Assembly: GCA_012510695.1 (NCBI GenBank)
Contig: JAAZHN010000022.1
Coordinates: 1 to 5,516, forward strand
Direction of reading: 5' to 3'
Origin: Mollicutes bacterium
GTDB taxonomy: Bacteria; Bacillota_I; Bacilli_A; RF39; UBA660
Length of the DNA stretch: 5,516 bases
The translations under genes and the position numbers were made by a program. Shown one piece after another: positions 5,304 to 5,516 of the stretch. How positions within the stretch are numbered: the first letter of the stretch is position 1; every line of letters begins with the position of its first letter. The notes under the pieces were generated by a model. The model did no database searches. It worked only from the letters and a program-made list of their open reading frames with translations, and was not told the DNA's origin.

Positions 5304-5516
5304 CTATTCGCCGCATTCATCATGATGCTGATGTTCATGACAAACGGAACCAGTCGATTTTAAGGAACCCTGCAGGTACGCTTCTACCGCATCCTTAGCG
5401 TTACCTTTTGCTCCGACAATAACCTCGATGTTCCTTTCATTAAATATCTCGACTGCACCTCCGCCCATACCACCGCTGATAATGACATTTACACCACGAT
5501 CGGCAAGAAAATTAGG
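5304..5516 (-). CDS. NifB/NifX-family (dinitrogenase Fe-Mo cofactor fold) protein, C-terminal part
   Basis: The open frame enters at the window edge and ends at TAG 5306-5304; 70 residues are visible. They contain ISGGMGGGAVEIFNERNIEV and then IVGAKGNAKDAVEAYLQGSL, typical of the C-terminal half of the NifX/NafY/VnfX fold (PF02579). The GGMGGGA glycine loop and the turn after VGA are characteristic. The tail CHEHQHHDECGE is rich in His and Cys and is probably a metal-binding extension. Stand-alone members of this family are common in anaerobes without nitrogenase and often lie beside Mrp-type ATPases and small Cys-rich proteins. They are thought to carry or help build metal-sulfur clusters. 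No nif gene is visible, so a nitrogenase role is not supported. Base composition (28 G/C in 60 at 5321-5380) differs sharply from the genes below 4.7 kb. The N-terminus is outside the window. Confidence 0.88.
   Translation of the reverse strand, partial: PNFLADRGVNVIISGGMGGGAVEIFNERNIEVIVGAKGNAKDAVEAYLQGSLKSTGSVCHEHQHHDECGE

Overview
The window holds seven protein-coding loci, all read from the minus strand, so transcription runs from high to low coordinates. The part below about 4.7 kb is extremely AT-rich (12 G/C in 60 bases at 2701-2760 by hand count). It uses standard stops and TGG for Trp, and encodes peptidoglycan enzymes. This suggests a low-GC, walled Bacillota-type bacterium (Clostridia/Tissierellia/Erysipelotrichia/Turicibacter-like), but the genus cannot be fixed from what is visible. 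Above about 4.7 kb the composition changes (28/60 G/C at 5321-5380; 25/60 at 4981-5040). The gene content also changes, to a NifX/NafY-type protein and a CGGC-domain protein of the kind found in anaerobes.

In transcription order, the high-coordinate block has: the C-terminal end of a NifB/NifX-family (dinitrogenase Fe-Mo cofactor fold) protein with a His/Cys-rich tail (5516-5304); a strong hairpin with a T-run (5283-5241); and a small CGGC-domain protein (5208-4875) that is broken by a single-base frameshift near 5106. A 203-bp spacer (4672-4874) follows. It carries three imperfect direct repeats at 31-32 bp spacing and a candidate promoter.

The AT-rich block then runs: pirin with all four metal ligands (4671-3838); an NADPH-dependent FMN reductase-type flavoprotein (3829-3314); a membrane-anchored D-Ala-D-Ala carboxypeptidase (3312-2314); a CapA-type membrane-anchored metallophosphatase-fold protein (2261-1200); an alpha/beta hydrolase (1174-431); and the 5' part of a MurF-type Mur ligase with an N-terminal membrane domain (431 to the window edge). 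Spacing is 1-8 bp for pirin/FMN reductase/carboxypeptidase. A candidate terminator and new -10 lie between the carboxypeptidase and CapA. The hydrolase and the MurF-like gene overlap by one base and share a strong Shine-Dalgarno. The low half is therefore a cell-envelope cluster (carboxypeptidase, CapA-like, hydrolase, MurF-like) joined to a small redox pair (pirin plus flavin reductase).

No RNA gene, CRISPR array, intact mobile element or origin was seen. The main points for a second look are the frameshifted CGGC gene, the composition break with its repeat cluster (transfer, IS-end remnant or assembly chimera), and the hydrolase translationally coupled to a membrane-fused MurF-like ligase. 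I did not find a convincing undescribed multi-gene system.
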